Shown: positions 34,172 to 46,500, counted from the first letter of the stretch. The stretch is 64,000 bases of DNA from Actinomycetota bacterium (GCA_014360685.1 JACIXB010000011.1:62001-126000), one strand, 5' to 3'. Notes: generated by a model from the letters alone, not told the origin. A program made the numbers and translations.

Positions 34172-34759
34172 TTATTCCTCCGGGGCCAGGCCCTCGGGGA
34201 GGCGGAAGTTCTCCTCGGAAACCACTCCCACCCGGCGGTATTCCCACTCCATCCTCTTTATTGTCCTCCCTCCGCCTACCGCTTCCCAAAGGGAGGGAAG
34301 GTGCCCCGGCCCGCCGAGACGGGCTATTATGGAGCGCCCGTCCTGCGTGTCCATGCGAAATTCTCCGCCGCTCCAGAAAGAAGCCAACCCGAAATAGGGC
34401 TTCATCACCTGATGGGGCATGAAGCCAGCCCTCTTAGCCGCCTCCTCCCGGCTTATTTCCCGGTAAGTCTTGCGTTGCAGGTTTATCATCCAGCCGCGCC
34501 CCTCTTCTTCGTTGTATATCACCACCCTGGGCACCTCCTCGAGCACGATCCGGAAGGAGCCCCCTCCGTATATCCCCACCCCCAGGACCTCGCCGTCCTC
34601 CACGGCCTTGACCTGGTACCTGCCTTCCATGGTGTTGCGCATTCCCTCCTCGCGGGGCCCTTCCACGGCTTTCCCGCCGCCGCAACCCCACAAGCCCACC
34701 GCGAGCAGGAGAGAAAGGGCCAGGGCCGCCATCCTCGCGCTGCAGGAACTCGAGGTCAA
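34172..34759 (-). CDS. Lipoprotein of unknown function
   Basis: Protein of 195 residues. The hydrophobic signal ALALSLLLAVGLWGC carries a lipobox (LWGC), so it is probably lipid-anchored outside the membrane. The mature part is mixed beta (YQVKAVEDGEVLGVGIYG, RMDTQDGRSIIARL), reminiscent of outer-leaflet lipoproteins such as LolA-like folds, but not assigned. The TTG start at 34759 follows GGGAGG by seven bases. It is a single gene. Confidence 0.75.
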   Translation of the reverse strand: MTSSSCSARMAALALSLLLAVGLWGCGGGKAVEGPREEGMRNTMEGRYQVKAVEDGEVLGVGIYGGGSFRIVLEEVPRVVIYNEEEGRGWMINLQRKTYREISREEAAKRAGFMPHQVMKPYFGLASFWSGGEFRMDTQDGRSIIARLGGPGHLPSLWEAVGGGRTIKRMEWEYRRVGVVSEENFRLPEGLAPEE

Positions 34760-34903
34760 GGATCCACCTCCCTGGATGTCTCCGAGCCCGGGCGGACATT
34801 AAAACCTGCCGCGGCCGGCTTTTCTCCCCCCTCCCGGCGCCCCCGCCGCGGCGAGGTGACCAGGCCGCGCGCCCATCGGTCGTCTCTTGGAGAAGTATCC
34901 CGC

Positions 34904-36358
34904 TTACCCCTTCATAACCGCCACCGGCCTCATGCGGGCCACCCGGCGGGAAAGCCCCGCCCCCTCGCATATCTGCACCACGGCGCGCACGTCCTTGTAT
35001 GCCTCGGGCGCCTCCTCCGCCAGCCCGGAGAGCTGGGCTGCGCGTACCAGGATCCCCATTCCTTCCAGCCTTCTCTTCAGCTCTTCGCCCCTCACCTGCT
35101 TCTTGGCCGCCTTCCTGCTCATGGTCCTGCCCGCCCCGTGGCAAGTGGAGCCGAAGCTCTTTTCCAAAGCCTCCTCCGTACCCACAAGCACGTAGGAGTG
35201 GCTTCCCATGTCGCCGGGGATAATCACCGGCTGTCCGGTTTCTGCGTACTTGTCGGGGACCTCCGGCCGCGATCCCGGAAAGGCGCGGGTGGCCCCCTTC
35301 CGATGGACCATGAGGGTGAGGCGTTTGCCGTCGACTACGTGCTCCTCCATCTTGGCCAGGTTATGGGAGACGTCGTAGAGCACGTGCATCCCCAGGCTCC
35401 GCGCCCCGGCGCGGAAAACCTTCTCGAAGCATTCCCTTATCCAGTGGGTGATGGCCTCCCGGTTGCACATGGCGAAGTTCGCGGCACAGGCCATGGCCGC
35501 CAGGTAGTCGCGGCCCTCCCGGGACTCCACGGGCGCGCAGACCAGTTGTCGGTCGGGCAGGGAATACCCGTACTTCTTGATGGAAGCCCCCATCACGTCG
35601 ATGTAATCCGTGCATATCTGGTGCCCCAACCCCCTGGATCCGGAATGCACCATGACCACCAGTTGTCCCTCGAAAAGGCCCAGCTTCTCCGCGGGGGGCC
35701 TGGTCTCCTCCACCACCTGGATTTCCAGGAAATGGTTACCGGATCCCAGGGTCCCCACCTGGTCCTTTCCCCTGGCGAAGGCGCGCTCGCTGACCTTTGA
35801 AGGGTCCGCCCCCGGGTAACGTCCCCGCTCTTCCATGGCCTCCAGGTCCTCCTCCCAGCCAATACCCCGCGCCACCAGCTCGGGGGCCCCATCGGCCATC
35901 AATCGCTCCACCTCTCTGCGCTCCAGGTGAATCCTCCCCTTGGTGCCGAGCCCCTTGGGAACGGAGGCGTTGAGCATGTCCAGCAACTCCGGAAGTTTTT
36001 CCTTCGCCTCCTCCCAGCCCAGGGAGGTGAGCACCAGCCTCACCCCGCAGGAGATGTCGTAACCGACCCCGCCGGGGGAAATGACCCCCTCTTCCGCCAG
36101 GGTGGCCGCTACCCCGCCGATGGGAAAGCCGTACCCCCAGTGAATGTCCGGCATGGCCATGGAGGCCCTGACTATGCCGGGAAGGCAAGCCACGTTGGCC
36201 ACCTGCTGCAAGGCGTTGTCCGCGTCAGCTTTTTCCAGTATTTCCCTGTCAGCGAAGACTATGCCCGGCACCCTCATGCCCTCACGGGCATCAGCCGGAA
36301 TCTCCCAGGCGTATTCATCGATTTGCTTGACCTTGTCGAGAAAACCCACCCATCTCAC
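34904..36358 (-). CDS. rtcB: RNA-splicing ligase RtcB
   Basis: Protein of 484 residues that joins RNA 2',3'-cyclic phosphate or 3'-phosphate ends to 5'-OH ends, using GTP and manganese. Signatures are AMPDIHWGYGFPIGGVAA, GVGYDISCGVRLV (metal-binding Cys), GSGNHFLEIQ, VHSGSRGLGHQI and the C-terminal SCHGAGRTMSR, where the histidine accepts GMP. Length fits the family. GTG start at 36358 or 36349. The archease gene lies 205 bases upstream in the same direction, as often seen. Confidence 0.97.
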   Translation of the reverse strand: MRWVGFLDKVKQIDEYAWEIPADAREGMRVPGIVFADREILEKADADNALQQVANVACLPGIVRASMAMPDIHWGYGFPIGGVAATLAEEGVISPGGVGYDISCGVRLVLTSLGWEEAKEKLPELLDMLNASVPKGLGTKGRIHLERREVERLMADGAPELVARGIGWEEDLEAMEERGRYPGADPSKVSERAFARGKDQVGTLGSGNHFLEIQVVEETRPPAEKLGLFEGQLVVMVHSGSRGLGHQICTDYIDVMGASIKKYGYSLPDRQLVCAPVESREGRDYLAAMACAANFAMCNREAITHWIRECFEKVFRAGARSLGMHVLYDVSHNLAKMEEHVVDGKRLTLMVHRKGATRAFPGSRPEVPDKYAETGQPVIIPGDMGSHSYVLVGTEEALEKSFGSTCHGAGRTMSRKAAKKQVRGEELKRRLEGMGILVRAAQLSGLAEEAPEAYKDVRAVVQICEGAGLSRRVARMRPVAVMKG

Positions 36359-36562
36359 CCCCTTAAGGAGTATCGCGCTCCGGCTTGGTCCTCGGGGCCC
36401 ACGGCCCCCCTCTGGGGAAAGGCGCCCCCTCCGCGGTTTGACCAGGCCGCCCGCGCAGGGAGCGGGACCCCGTTTCGGGTCCGCATTACGGAATTGTCGC
36501 TTGGTCGCATCCCGCTCCGCCGGTGGCTTTAACCGGCGCAGGCTCCGCGTGCCGCGTGCGCG

Positions 36563-37006
36563 TCAGACATCGAATATCACCTGGGCGATCCAGGTGTCGT
36601 TCTCCCTTTTCAGCTGCAGCATATGGTAAGTCGCCGCCTTTATCTCCCCGGAGACCTTGTGTTTGGCCGGATCCAGGGGCTCTCCCCAGCCCCAGCCCTC
36701 GGCCAATTCCTCGGTCACCTCCCGGACCTCGAAGTCACCGAAGGCCCAGCCCTCGGTTTCGACCAGGAAGAGGACCTCTGAGAGCCATTTCACGAGCAGT
36801 TCCTCGGGCCCGGAGGCCCGGGCCTTTACGTCCTTCCTCTCCCTCAAGCTTACGCTTTCCACGTCCAGGATCAAGGACATCATCCCCAGCGCGGCATGGG
36901 CGAAAACCTCCTCCCTGGACTTTCCGTAAGCCCTTATCCCCACGTCCGCCGTATGATCGAGAACCTCGAACCTTCTCAGTCTTCCTCCTCCTTTTCGTCC
37001 GACCAC
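36563..37006 (-). CDS. Archease, RtcB activator
   Basis: Protein of 138-147 residues with the archease opening [16 protein letters not shown], a central [18 protein letters not shown], and the C-terminal [10 protein letters not shown]. It speeds RtcB guanylation and widens its nucleotide use. The annotated GTG (37006) lies inside gyrA; a CTG at 36979 overlapping the gyrA stop (CTGA) and preceded by AGGAGGAGG may be the real start. It sits between gyrA and rtcB, so all three may be co-transcribed. Confidence 0.92.
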   Translation of the reverse strand: MVGRKGGGRLRRFEVLDHTADVGIRAYGKSREEVFAHAALGMMSLILDVESVSLRERKDVKARASGPEELLVKWLSEVLFLVETEGWAFGDFEVREVTEELAEGWGWGEPLDPAKHKVSGEIKAATYHMLQLKRENDTWIAQVIFDV

Positions 37007-39435
37007 CCCTCGCGGGAGGCGAGGTGGGCGATGGAGGCCACCCGGTCCTCCTCCCTCAGGTTCATGACTCTGACCCCCTGGGTAGCCCGCCCCATGCGCG
37101 AGATGTCCTCAACCGGCACCCTAATCACCACTCCTTCCACCGATATGGCCATCAACTCCTGGTTGTCCTTTACCACCCTGGCGCCCGCTATCTTCCCCTT
37201 GGTCCCGCCGGCGGCGATGGTGCGCACTCCCTTTCCGCCCCGGTGGTGCCTGGGGTACTTGGATATGGCGGTACGTTTTCCGTATCCCTGCTCGGTAATC
37301 ACGAAAAGGTCGGCGTCCTCGGAAGCGATGCCCATGGCGATCACCTCGTCGCCGGGAGAGAGATTTATCCCCCGCACGCCCCGGGTATCCCTGCCCATGG
37401 GGCGGCAGTCCGTCTCCGTGAAGCGGATGGCCTGGCCTTCCCGGGTCACGAGTATGAGCTCGCTCTTCCCGTCGGTAAGCCTGGTGTCGATGACCTCGTC
37501 TCCCTCCTGTAGGTCTATGGCTATCAGGCCGTCGCGACGCGGCGAGTCGTATTGCCTGAAGGGGGTCTTCTTGATCATGCCCTTTTTCGTGGCCATGACC
37601 AAAAAGCTCTCCTCCGGATAGCCGCGGGTGGCGATCACCGAGCATATCTTCTCGCCCGGCCCCAGGGGGAGCAGGTTCACCAGGGCTTGCCCCCTCGAGG
37701 TGCGGGATCCCTCCGGGAGTTCGTAAACCTTCAGGCGGTAAGACTTCCCGCGGTTGGAAAAGAAGTGTATGAAGTGATGGGTTGAGGCCACGAACAGGTG
37801 CTCCACGAAGTCGCCTTCCTTGAGGTTCATCCCCGTCACCCCCTTACCCCCCCTTCTCTGGGTCCGGTAAGTGGCGATGGGCAGCCTCTTCACGTAACCG
37901 GAATGGGTTATGGTCACCACCACCTCTTCCTCGGCGATCAGGTCTTCGATCTCCAGGTCCTCGTAGTCGGGGATAATCTCCGTCCGGCGGGGGTCGGCGT
38001 ATTTCTTCTTTATCTCCTCGAGCTCCTCCACGATCAGGTCGCGCACCTTCCCTTCGTCGGCCAGGATATCCCGTAGGCGCGCTATCTCCTTCTTGAGCTC
38101 CTTGTGCTCCTCGCGGACCTTTTCCCTCTCCAGGCCGGTCAGCCGCTGGAGCCTCATGTCCAGTATGGCTTGTGCCTGTTCCTCGCTCAGCTTGAAGCGT
38201 CTCATCAAGCCGTCCCTGGCGTCCTGCACGGTTCGCGATTTCTTTATGAGGTCGATGACCGCGTCCAGGTTCGCCAGGGCCACGAGGAGCCCCTCCAGGA
38301 TGTGCGCCCTCTTCTCGGCCCTGTTCAGCTCGAAGCGCGTTCTCCTGGTAATAACCTCCATCTGGTGATCGACGTAGGCCGCCAGCGCGTCCCTCAGGGA
38401 GAGGATGCGCGGCACCCCGTCGACCAGGGCCAGCATGATGATGCCGAAAGACTCCTGGAGCTGGGTATGCTTGTAAAGCTGATTCAGCACTACCTGCGGC
38501 GCCGCTTCCTTGCGCAGTTCCACCACCAACCGCATTCCAGCGCGGTCGCTCTCATCCCTGAGATCGACTATCCCCGCCAGCTTCTTGCTCCTGACCAGCT
38601 CCGCTATGCGCTCCGTCAGGCGCGCCTTGTTCACCTGGAAGGGGATCTCGGTGATTACGATACGGTTCCTTCCCGACTTGGTCTGCTCGATATGCGCCTT
38701 TCCCCGCACCTTGATGACGCCGCGGCCGGTCTCGTAGGCCTCCCTCAAGCCCTCCAGGCCCATCACCACGCCGCCGGTGGGAAAGTCGGGCCCCTTGACG
38801 TACTTCATCAGCTCCTGCGAATCCAGTCCCGGGTCCCGTATCAGGGCCACGGTGGCATCTATAACCTCCCCCAGGTTGTGCGGGGGTATGTTGGTGGACA
38901 TCCCCACCGCTATCCCGGAAGAGCCGTTCGCCAGCAGGTTGGGGAACCTGGACGGCAGAACGGTCGGCTCCTGAAGCGACCCGTCGTAATTGGGCACGAA
39001 GTCAACGGTGTCCTTGTCGATGTCCCTCAAGAGCTCCATGCTGATGGGGGACAGCCTCGCCTCGGTATAGCGCATGGCGGCCGGGCCGTCTCCGTCGACG
39101 GAGCCGAAGTTCCCGTGTCCGTCCACCAACTCGTAGCGGCTGGAAAAATCCTGCGCCATGCGCACCAGGGTGTCATATATGGCGGCGTCCCCGTGAGGGT
39201 GGTACTTACCCATGACGTCCCCCACCACCCTCGCCGATTTGCGATAGGGACGGTTGGGAGTGAGGTTCTGCTCGAACATGCCGTAAAGGATGCGGCGGTG
39301 AACGGGTTTCAGCCCGTCCCGCACATCCGGAAGCGCCCTCCCCACGATTACGCTCATCGCGTAGTCGATGTAGGACCGGCGCATCTCCTCCTCTATCTCC
39401 ACCGTCTTAACTTTTCCGGATAATGCCTGCACCAT
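36976..39435 (-). CDS. gyrA: DNA gyrase subunit A
   Basis: Protein of 819 residues. Breakage-reunion domain with [40 protein letters not shown] and the catalytic tyrosine in [11 protein letters not shown]. The C-terminal domain has six blades, with a GyrA box at QRRGGKG. With GyrB it introduces negative supercoils. The ATG follows GGGAGG. It is 42 bases downstream of gyrB. Usual length (about 820). Confidence 0.98.
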   Translation of the reverse strand: MVQALSGKVKTVEIEEEMRRSYIDYAMSVIVGRALPDVRDGLKPVHRRILYGMFEQNLTPNRPYRKSARVVGDVMGKYHPHGDAAIYDTLVRMAQDFSSRYELVDGHGNFGSVDGDGPAAMRYTEARLSPISMELLRDIDKDTVDFVPNYDGSLQEPTVLPSRFPNLLANGSSGIAVGMSTNIPPHNLGEVIDATVALIRDPGLDSQELMKYVKGPDFPTGGVVMGLEGLREAYETGRGVIKVRGKAHIEQTKSGRNRIVITEIPFQVNKARLTERIAELVRSKKLAGIVDLRDESDRAGMRLVVELRKEAAPQVVLNQLYKHTQLQESFGIIMLALVDGVPRILSLRDALAAYVDHQMEVITRRTRFELNRAEKRAHILEGLLVALANLDAVIDLIKKSRTVQDARDGLMRRFKLSEEQAQAILDMRLQRLTGLEREKVREEHKELKKEIARLRDILADEGKVRDLIVEELEEIKKKYADPRRTEIIPDYEDLEIEDLIAEEEVVVTITHSGYVKRLPIATYRTQRRGGKGVTGMNLKEGDFVEHLFVASTHHFIHFFSNRGKSYRLKVYELPEGSRTSRGQALVNLLPLGPGEKICSVIATRGYPEESFLVMATKKGMIKKTPFRQYDSPRRDGLIAIDLQEGDEVIDTRLTDGKSELILVTREGQAIRFTETDCRPMGRDTRGVRGINLSPGDEVIAMGIASEDADLFVITEQGYGKRTAISKYPRHHRGGKGVRTIAAGGTKGKIAGARVVKDNQELMAISVEGVVIRVPVEDISRMGRATQGVRVMNLREEDRVASIAHLASREGWSDEKEEED

Positions 39436-39477
39436 CTCCGAATCCTCCCTTTGGTGGGGTTGTGCGGCTCCGGGTCA

Positions 39478-41439
<1,962 letters not shown>

Positions 41440-41469
41440 CTACCTGTTAAAATTATAACACCCCAGGGG

Positions 41470-41485
41470 TGTTTCACGTGAAAAA
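41470..41485. promoter_or_regulatory. parS-like site (15/16 match)
   Basis: TGTTTCACGTGAAAAA differs from the parS consensus TGTTTCACGTGAAACA by one base. It lies between gyrB and the DUF721 gene. ParB is encoded in this window, so weak ParB binding is plausible. Confidence 0.65.
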
Positions 41486-41510
41486 CGGGCCGTGGATTAA
41501 TTATATAAAC

Positions 41511-41789
41511 CTATACTTCAGGTTTAACTTTTATTACAATGCCTTCTATTTCCACGCCGGTGGCGTTTTTCAGGAACTCCATGATCTCCTGTCTGCGCAT
41601 GTTCATCTCGTGGGCCCAGGCGTGTGACCTGACCCTTACCACCAATCTCTTCCCCCTGAAACCACAGGGCGTTCCCTCCGGGAACCTTCCCGACCCATTC
41701 CAAGCCCTTTTTATAGCCAGCAGGTCCTCCACTCTATCCAAACCCTCTCCGGCGAGCGCCTCCCTTAATATGCCGTTTATTTTCCTCAT
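41511..41789 (-). CDS. dciA: DUF721/DciA-like protein
   Basis: Protein of 92 residues with the DUF721 core LAIKRAWNGS and GFRGKRLVVRVRSHAWAHEM. DciA proteins load the replicative helicase DnaB where DnaC is absent. The place, between recF and gyrB, is typical of Actinomycetota. ATG with GGGGAGAAAA upstream. Confidence 0.85.
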   Translation of the reverse strand: MRKINGILREALAGEGLDRVEDLLAIKRAWNGSGRFPEGTPCGFRGKRLVVRVRSHAWAHEMNMRRQEIMEFLKNATGVEIEGIVIKVKPEV

Positions 41790-41986
41790 TTTTCTCCCCG
41801 CTTCAACTTCTCCCGGTCACAATCTTAAAACATCCGGAGGACAAGGCCCGACGGTTGACGGCGCCTGTGTTCTCGACCCCATGATCGAACCCGGCCGCCG
41901 GGGCTTCCTCCTCCTTTATACATACTCTTCGTCGCCGATCCTATCCGTGATGTTTTAACGGGCCGGTTTCAGGGGGTTTGAAATGT

Positions 41987-43030
41987 TTAACCGTGAAGGG
42001 CTCCGTGCTTTATTGAATCGAGGTCGATGGTTCTCCCGGCTGCCGCTTCCTGCACCCCGTCCGCGGAAGTCACCAGGGCCTGCGCTCTAGACCTTATGTT
42101 CCCGGCGAGCTTCTCCCGGTTCCGAGCGTCAAGCTCCGAGAAACAGTCGTCAAACAACAACAATGTCCTTCTTGAGGTATACTCCTCCTTTATCCTGGCC
42201 TGAACCAGCCTGCAGGCCAAGCAGAGCATCTTCTGTTCTCCCTGCGACCCCTCCCTCCTGATGTTCCTTCCGCCGAGGTAAAAAACAATCTCGTCCCTAT
42301 GCGGGCCGACGAGGGTCATCCCTCTTCTCGTTTCCGCCTCCCTCATTTTCCTTACCTTCTCCAAGTTATATTCTTCGTCCTCCGGGGAGAGATTCGAATA
42401 GTACTTCACTTCCACCTCTCCCATCCCCCATTCCCACATTTCCTCCTTCAACATATCAGAGAGAAGGCGTACCGCCGCTCCCCTCTCCCTAACCACGTCC
42501 ATTCCATACCTCACCAGTAGGAGATCCCAGCTTTGGACCTCTTTTACCCTGTTTATTTCTCTTCTCGTCATTCTTAAGGCCTCGTTTCTCTGTTTAAGAA
42601 TGCGGCGGTACTCCTTTATTATCTCCCCATAAGCGGGCTTGACGTCTTTTATCACCTCGTCCAAATACTTTCTCCTCCACTCCGGGTTGCCCTTGACTAT
42701 AAATATGTCCTCCGGAACGAAGGCCACCGCTCCCATCCCTTTAAAAACGCTTTTCTCCGCTTCCCCTTCTCTCCTCAAAATCGTCACTACCCTCTCCTCT
42801 ACCTCTCCCCCCATGCGCCCTTCGACCCACCCCTCGGGGGTCCCGTTTTTCACCATCTCTTTTAAGTCCGCCCCCTTTATAGACCTTCCTTCCACAAGTA
42901 AAAAAACGGCTTCGAGAAGGTTTGTCTTCCCTGCGCCGTTCCTTCCCGTCACCAGGTTTAAACCCGGCCCGAAATCTACCGCGAAATCTTTATAATTTCT
43001 GAAATTTTTCAGTCTTATTTCCCTCAGCAA
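41987..43030 (-). CDS. recF: DNA replication/repair protein RecF
   Basis: Protein of 347 residues, an SMC-like ATPase for gap repair and RecA loading. Walker A GRNGAGKTNLLEA, signature RREGSQGEQKML, Walker B TLLLFDDCFSELD. TTG start two bases after the dnaN stop, so translation is coupled. Its third codon positions are more A/T-rich than those of gyrA and rtcB, as in neighbouring dnaN and dnaA. Confidence 0.97.
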   Translation of the reverse strand: MLREIRLKNFRNYKDFAVDFGPGLNLVTGRNGAGKTNLLEAVFLLVEGRSIKGADLKEMVKNGTPEGWVEGRMGGEVEERVVTILRREGEAEKSVFKGMGAVAFVPEDIFIVKGNPEWRRKYLDEVIKDVKPAYGEIIKEYRRILKQRNEALRMTRREINRVKEVQSWDLLLVRYGMDVVRERGAAVRLLSDMLKEEMWEWGMGEVEVKYYSNLSPEDEEYNLEKVRKMREAETRRGMTLVGPHRDEIVFYLGGRNIRREGSQGEQKMLCLACRLVQARIKEEYTSRRTLLLFDDCFSELDARNREKLAGNIRSRAQALVTSADGVQEAAAGRTIDLDSIKHGALHG

Positions 43031-43032
43031 CT

Positions 43033-44121
43033 TCAGATCCTTATAGGCATGATTATGTACATGAAATCTTCTCTCCCCTTTTCTTTTATGAGCCCGGGTT
43101 TAAGCGGTTCATTAACGCCCACGACAACCGTGTCCCCTTCTATGGATGTGATACCGTCCTCGAGGAACTTCCCGTTAAACGCGATGGTCACCGGATCGCC
43201 CTTATAATCTACTTCCAGGGTTTCCTTTCCTTCTCCCACATCCCTCGATTCCGTATTCACTACTACCTTACCCTCTCCTATCTGGAGTTTTACCGTGCTG
43301 TTCACGAGGGAGACCCGCTTCAAGGCGTTTAAAAATTCTTCCTTCCTGATCTCCAAGGTTTTCTCCGTTTGCTCCGGTATAAACTGCTCGTAACGCGGGA
43401 ACTTACCCTCGATAAGCCTTACGGTGAATTCGATGTTCCGGTCCTCAAACTTCAGTTGGCCTTCATTATCGTCCCTATATACCTTTACCGTGCCCTCGCC
43501 CTTTACAATCCTTGAGAAGTTCAGGAGCGGCGCCGCGGGAACAATATAACTGCCTTTCTCCACCACCGTGTACCCGTCCTTCATCTTTTTCACGGCGAGC
43601 CTATAGCTGTCCGTGCTCACCAGCCTTATCTCGTCTTCATCTATCTCCATGTATATCCCCGTCAACGTGGGCCTCTTCTCATCCCTGGAGGCGGCTTTGG
43701 AAACCGCCTGAACGGATTTCGAGAACGTCGACTCGTCGAGTCCATCCACTATCAGAACGCCGACATCGGGGGCACTCGGGAAATCATCCGCGGGCATCGT
43801 GAATATCCTGAACAGGTTGTTCTCTCCCTTGACTTGCAGCTCACTTCCCTCCAGCTCTAAAACCAACTTCTCATCCCTTGAGTCTCTGAAGAGATCCAGG
43901 AGTATTTTGTGGCTGACGACACAAACCCCCTCGGTTTCCACGTTCGCGGTACAGCGGGTGGTCGAAGAGGATTCCAAGTCCGTCGTGAGTAATTCAACTC
44001 TATCGCCACGGGCTTCTATCTTCACCCCTGAAAGTATGGGCATGACGCTTCTTGAGCTTACAGAGTGCTGCACAAGCTGCAGTGCCTTTTGAAAATCCTC
44101 TTTCAAAACCTCGAGTTTCAT
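43033..44121 (-). CDS. dnaN: DNA polymerase III beta sliding clamp
   Basis: Protein of 362 residues forming the ring clamp. Three repeated clamp folds: N-terminal VLKEDFQKALQLVQHSVSSR, TTDLESSS, and the C-terminal MYIIMPIRI. The first ATG (44121) has AGGAGG eight bases upstream; a GTG directly before it is possible. It is between dnaA and recF as usual. Confidence 0.98.
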   Translation of the reverse strand: MKLEVLKEDFQKALQLVQHSVSSRSVMPILSGVKIEARGDRVELLTTDLESSSTTRCTANVETEGVCVVSHKILLDLFRDSRDEKLVLELEGSELQVKGENNLFRIFTMPADDFPSAPDVGVLIVDGLDESTFSKSVQAVSKAASRDEKRPTLTGIYMEIDEDEIRLVSTDSYRLAVKKMKDGYTVVEKGSYIVPAAPLLNFSRIVKGEGTVKVYRDDNEGQLKFEDRNIEFTVRLIEGKFPRYEQFIPEQTEKTLEIRKEEFLNALKRVSLVNSTVKLQIGEGKVVVNTESRDVGEGKETLEVDYKGDPVTIAFNGKFLEDGITSIEGDTVVVGVNEPLKPGLIKEKGREDFMYIIMPIRI

Positions 44122-44375
44122 CACGTATGCCTCCTTACTAATAAGACTTATATTAATACTTTTCAGTATTCATCTTCTTATTACTTGTTAAAAGGTTGAA
44201 AAACCACGGAAAGTAAGAGTTGGGCACGGATAACGGGGGCCAACGGTTGTGTAAAAGGGTGTGAAAAAACAGTGGAGGGGTGTGGATACGACGTGCGGTT
44301 CAATCGCAAGATGTACCGGGCACCCTCCATGAACCAACTACTTATAAACATCAGTCCTCCTTTTCAAGCTGATTT
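44122..44375. promoter_or_regulatory. dnaA-dnaN spacer, candidate oriC
   Basis: A/T-rich stretch (44140-44200) followed by three leftward DnaA-box-like 9-mers: TGTGTAAAA (44248-44256), TGTGAAAAA (44260-44268) and TGTGGATAC (44281-44289). In many Actinomycetota oriC lies between dnaA and dnaN. It may also serve as the dnaN promoter. Confidence 0.55.
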
Positions 44376-45710
44376 TCAACACTTTTTCAACCGATTGGTA
44401 ATTTTCTGGACCATATTGTATATTTCCCTTTTTTCCTTCATCAGTTCCCTGATCTTCTCTACGGAGTGGATGGCCGTGGAGTGGTGTCTGCCTCCCAGCG
44501 CGCTGCTGATGGCGGGAAGCGAAGCATCGGTCAGCTCGCGGCAGAGATACATGCAAATCTGGCGCGCCGTCACCAATTGCCTTGAGCGGTTGGCGCTCTT
44601 GAGTTGGTCGACGGTTATATTGAAACATTCCGCAGTGATGTTGATTATCTGGTCGATGGTGATATCAGGGGAGGCTTCCTCCGGAAGGATATCGTGCAGC
44701 ACCTCGGTGGCAAGATCAACACTTATGGGTTGTTTCACCAGGTTGGAGTATGCCACGACCCTTATGAGGGCGCCCTCAAGTTCACGGATATTGGATTCAA
44801 AGCGGGAGGCTATAAAGTGAATAACGTCATCCGGGACGTCTTTCTTATCCAGCTCGACCTTTTTCTTGAGAATAGCGATGCGGGTTTCAAGATCGGGAGG
44901 CTGAATGTCGGTGATCAGTCCCCATTCAAACCTCGATATCAACCTGTCTTCGAGGTTGGGAATATCTTTAGGTGGCCGGTCGCTGCTGAGGACGATCTGT
45001 TTATTATTATTGTGCAGGTCGTTAAAGGTGTGGAAGAACTCTTCCTGCATTCTCTCCTTGTTGGCCAGGAACTGAATATCGTCCACCAGCAGCATATCGT
45101 TGGACCTGTACTTCTTCTGGAAGCTCGGGACCCTCTTGTCTCGAATGGCATTAATGTAGTCATTAACGAACTTTTCGGTGGAAACGTAGGTGATCTTGAA
45201 GTTCGGGTACAGTTTCTTGGTGTAGTGTCCTATGGCGTTCATCAGGTGAGTCTTTCCCAAGCCCACGCCACCGTAGATATAAAGCGGGTTATAAGACGTG
45301 GGGTTCTCGGACACCGAGAGGGCGGCCGCGTGAGCAAATCGGTTGCTGGGACCCGTGACAAAGGTTTCAAAGGTAAACCTCGGGTTCAGGTCGGAAGAGG
45401 AGGTATCCTCCTCGAGAAGGTTAACGTCAAGAAAAAGCGGCTTTCTAACCCCCTTTTTTCTACGGTCCTTAAAGGTAAGCCTTACATCATTTACGCCATT
45501 AAAGGTCTCCTTTACTACCTCCCGTATAAGGTTGAGATAGCGCTTGTCCACCCACTCCTTGGTGAAGATGTTGTTGGTATAAAGTAAGAGCGTATTCCCG
45601 TCAACGCCGTCGAAATGTATGTTTTTAAGCCAGATAGAGGATGCGTCGGGTATGTTTTCCCTCATTCTTTCCACGCATTTTTCCCACAGATGGCTCGATT
45701 TAGAGGTCAT
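44376..45710 (-). CDS. dnaA: Chromosomal replication initiator DnaA
   Basis: Protein of 444 residues. Walker A GGVGLGKTHLMNAIGHY, Walker B LLVDDIQFLANKE, sensor-2 region SRFEWGLITD, and the DNA-binding signature GGRHHSTAIHSVEKI. Binds 9-bp DnaA boxes and melts oriC. ATG follows GGGGGATGATCC. It lies with dnaN-recF-gyrBA downstream and a GHKL-HTH protein gene upstream in the same direction. Confidence 0.98.
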   Translation of the reverse strand: MTSKSSHLWEKCVERMRENIPDASSIWLKNIHFDGVDGNTLLLYTNNIFTKEWVDKRYLNLIREVVKETFNGVNDVRLTFKDRRKKGVRKPLFLDVNLLEEDTSSSDLNPRFTFETFVTGPSNRFAHAAALSVSENPTSYNPLYIYGGVGLGKTHLMNAIGHYTKKLYPNFKITYVSTEKFVNDYINAIRDKRVPSFQKKYRSNDMLLVDDIQFLANKERMQEEFFHTFNDLHNNNKQIVLSSDRPPKDIPNLEDRLISRFEWGLITDIQPPDLETRIAILKKKVELDKKDVPDDVIHFIASRFESNIRELEGALIRVVAYSNLVKQPISVDLATEVLHDILPEEASPDITIDQIINITAECFNITVDQLKSANRSRQLVTARQICMYLCRELTDASLPAISSALGGRHHSTAIHSVEKIRELMKEKREIYNMVQKITNRLKKC

Positions 45711-45759
45711 AGGATCATCCCCCTGGCGGGTCCGCCGAACGCGTCACAGGCGTATTCTA

Positions 45760-46500
45760 TTATAGCGACAGAATGCTCCGCAAGTACGACTTGCCCATAT
45801 CGGACAGGAATCTTTTTCCATCTGAAGATCGCGTCACCAGCCCCAACCGCTCGAGCCTCACGAGTTCACGGTGGGCGGTACTCAGGCTTATTCCCAGTTC
45901 AGCGGAGACCTGGGAGGGTCCCAGGAACTCTTCCTCCGTGAGGAGAAAAAGAATGTTATTCTGGCGTTGGGAGAGCTCCTCCACCATGCCGTTATGAATA
46001 GTAGGGGAAACATCCATGTCTGAAATGGAAACAGAGATATAGGTTCCTCCACCGGGTTGACTGAACACGTTTAACTCCCCTCCGAGACTCGATATCTCTC
46101 TTTGGGCGAGGTAGAAGCCGAGGCCCACCCCACGGATTACGGAACGCTGCGCCTCGGTGGCCGTGGAGTAACCGGGTTCCATGGCGAGATCCAAACGGTT
46201 TATACCCGGACCGTTGTCGGAGATGTAGAACCGCTTGCGGGAGGGCTCTACAACCAGGGATGCGGAACACGGAACGGCATGGACGAGGTTGTCGATCAAC
46301 TCCCGAAGGGCGACCTCGGGGGGTTGCGCCACGCCGCCCTCCAAAGAGCTCAAGACTATATCCATCACCCTTTCGCGAAAGGCGTGAAAATCATCCGTGT
46401 GGACCTCATGGACCGCAAAACCGCTTCCGTTCGGAACGGCGATCCGGGTGTGAGGGGGCCTTATCGTCCATCCCGATTCAGGGTCCCTCGACCATTCCAT
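45760..46500 (-). CDS. GHKL ATPase fused to winged-helix domain
   Basis: Protein of 246 residues. A histidine-kinase-like ATPase: N box RELIDNLVHA, G1 DNGPGI, G2 RGVGLGFYLAQRE. A C-terminal winged helix follows (GPSQVSAELGISLSTAHREL, then VRLERLGLVTRS). No dimerisation histidine box or membrane span, so it is not an ordinary sensor kinase; an anti-sigma/SpoIIAB-like or regulator role is possible. The ATG at 46500 has AGAGGAGGTG upstream. It is 50 bases from dnaA, between dnaA and the origin-proximal spacer. Confidence 0.82.
   Translation of the reverse strand: MEWSRDPESGWTIRPPHTRIAVPNGSGFAVHEVHTDDFHAFRERVMDIVLSSLEGGVAQPPEVALRELIDNLVHAVPCSASLVVEPSRKRFYISDNGPGINRLDLAMEPGYSTATEAQRSVIRGVGLGFYLAQREISSLGGELNVFSQPGGGTYISVSISDMDVSPTIHNGMVEELSQRQNNILFLLTEEEFLGPSQVSAELGISLSTAHRELVRLERLGLVTRSSDGKRFLSDMGKSYLRSILSL

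Noticed and set aside
44604-45587. Long rightward ORF of 327 codons opposite dnaA
   Set aside because: Shadow of the dnaA gene on the other strand.
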